From the NCBI GenBank assembly GCA_019237435.1, contig JAFAHB010000267.1:1-6286 (forward strand): 6,286 nt of DNA, given 5' to 3'. The notes beneath the pieces are model-generated. The model was given only the letters and a program-made list of their open reading frames with translations, had not been told where the DNA came from and did not search any database. This document shows, in pieces, positions 6,110-6,286 of this stretch. Position numbers and translations under genes: made by a program. Origin of the DNA: Vulcanimicrobiota bacterium (GTDB lineage Bacteria > Vulcanimicrobiota > Vulcanimicrobiia > Vulcanimicrobiales > Vulcanimicrobiaceae). Numbering within the stretch: position 1 is the first letter of the stretch; every line of letters begins with the position of its first letter.

Positions 6110-6286
6110 ATGGTCGCAACCGAACCGCGCCCCGTCCTGAAGGCCGATTCGCTGAGTTTCATCGAGGTGCTGGCGACGTCGATCGCCCTCATTGGGCCGA
6201 GCATGACGCCCTTGCTGATTGCGCCCTACATGTACGCGCTCGCCGGAAACGGGACGTGGCTCGCTTACGTATTCGGCGGAACGATG
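6110..6286 (+). CDS. APC-family amino-acid permease, N-terminal part (3' end outside window)
   Basis: ATG at 6110 opens 59 codons that run off the window. After about 13 polar residues comes SLSFIEVLATSIALIGPSM and then TPLLIAPYMYALAG. This is the first transmembrane helix with its small-residue break (SIALIGPS) and the AP..YALAG pattern of amino acid-polyamine-organocation transporters. Full family members have around 12 helices in the inner membrane and import or exchange amino acids or amines; the substrate cannot be told from this fragment. GAGAG (6095-6099) with a 10-base gap is a modest ribosome binding site. The gene diverges from the TPM gene across 85 bases and could share control with it. 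Nearby exported peptidases make amino-acid uptake a sensible job, by inference only. Confidence 0.75.
   Translation, partial: MVATEPRPVLKADSLSFIEVLATSIALIGPSMTPLLIAPYMYALAGNGTWLAYVFGGTM

Noticed and set aside
6025..6204. Longer N-terminus for the TPM protein, starting at ATG 6204.
   Set aside because: The extra 60 residues are Arg/Ser-rich with no domain, would overlap the divergent permease start by about 95 bases, and would bury a clear signal peptide. GGAGG points to GTG 6024.

Overview
The window looks like ordinary chromosomal DNA from a GC-rich bacterium. Codons favour G or C in the third position, at least two of the genes start with GTG, and three of the four genes that show an N-terminus or a mature form look exported. 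The gene mix (bacterial S10-type serine carboxypeptidases, a roughly 1000-residue Asp-box/VPS10-like propeller protein, a TPM-domain protein and an APC-type permease) is familiar from soil lineages such as Acidobacteriota or Eremiobacterota (WPS-2). That placement is an impression from gene content, not something the sequence proves. There are no tRNA or rRNA genes, no CRISPR array, no insertion sequence, and no gene-free stretch over 300 bases.

Layout. Positions 1-439 (+) hold the C-terminal 145 codons of an S10 peptidase that begins outside the window. A second, complete S10 paralogue (436-1935, +) follows with a 4-base GTGA stop/start overlap. The junction carries a palindromic repeat of the TTCGACAAGCT type (370-426), which supplies the C-terminal tail of the first protein and apparently the ribosome binding site of the second. 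The second peptidase converges on, and overlaps by 18 bases, a 1006-residue Asp-box propeller protein (1918-4938, -). Upstream of that on the same strand, 48 bases away, is a TPM-domain membrane-anchored protein with a long Gly-rich tail (4987-6024, -). An 85-base divergent intergenic region with two overlapping inverted repeats separates it from the first 59 codons of an APC-family amino-acid permease (6110-6286, +), which runs off the end.

How it may work together. The two S10 enzymes are probably secreted carboxypeptidases made from one message. The propeller protein and the TPM protein may share a minus-strand message. Exported peptidases near an amino-acid permease would fit peptide scavenging outside the cytoplasm, but that link is inference from proximity only. 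I found no clearly undescribed system. The most informative non-coding structure is the repeat at the peptidase junction, followed by the hairpin around the propeller protein's start codons.
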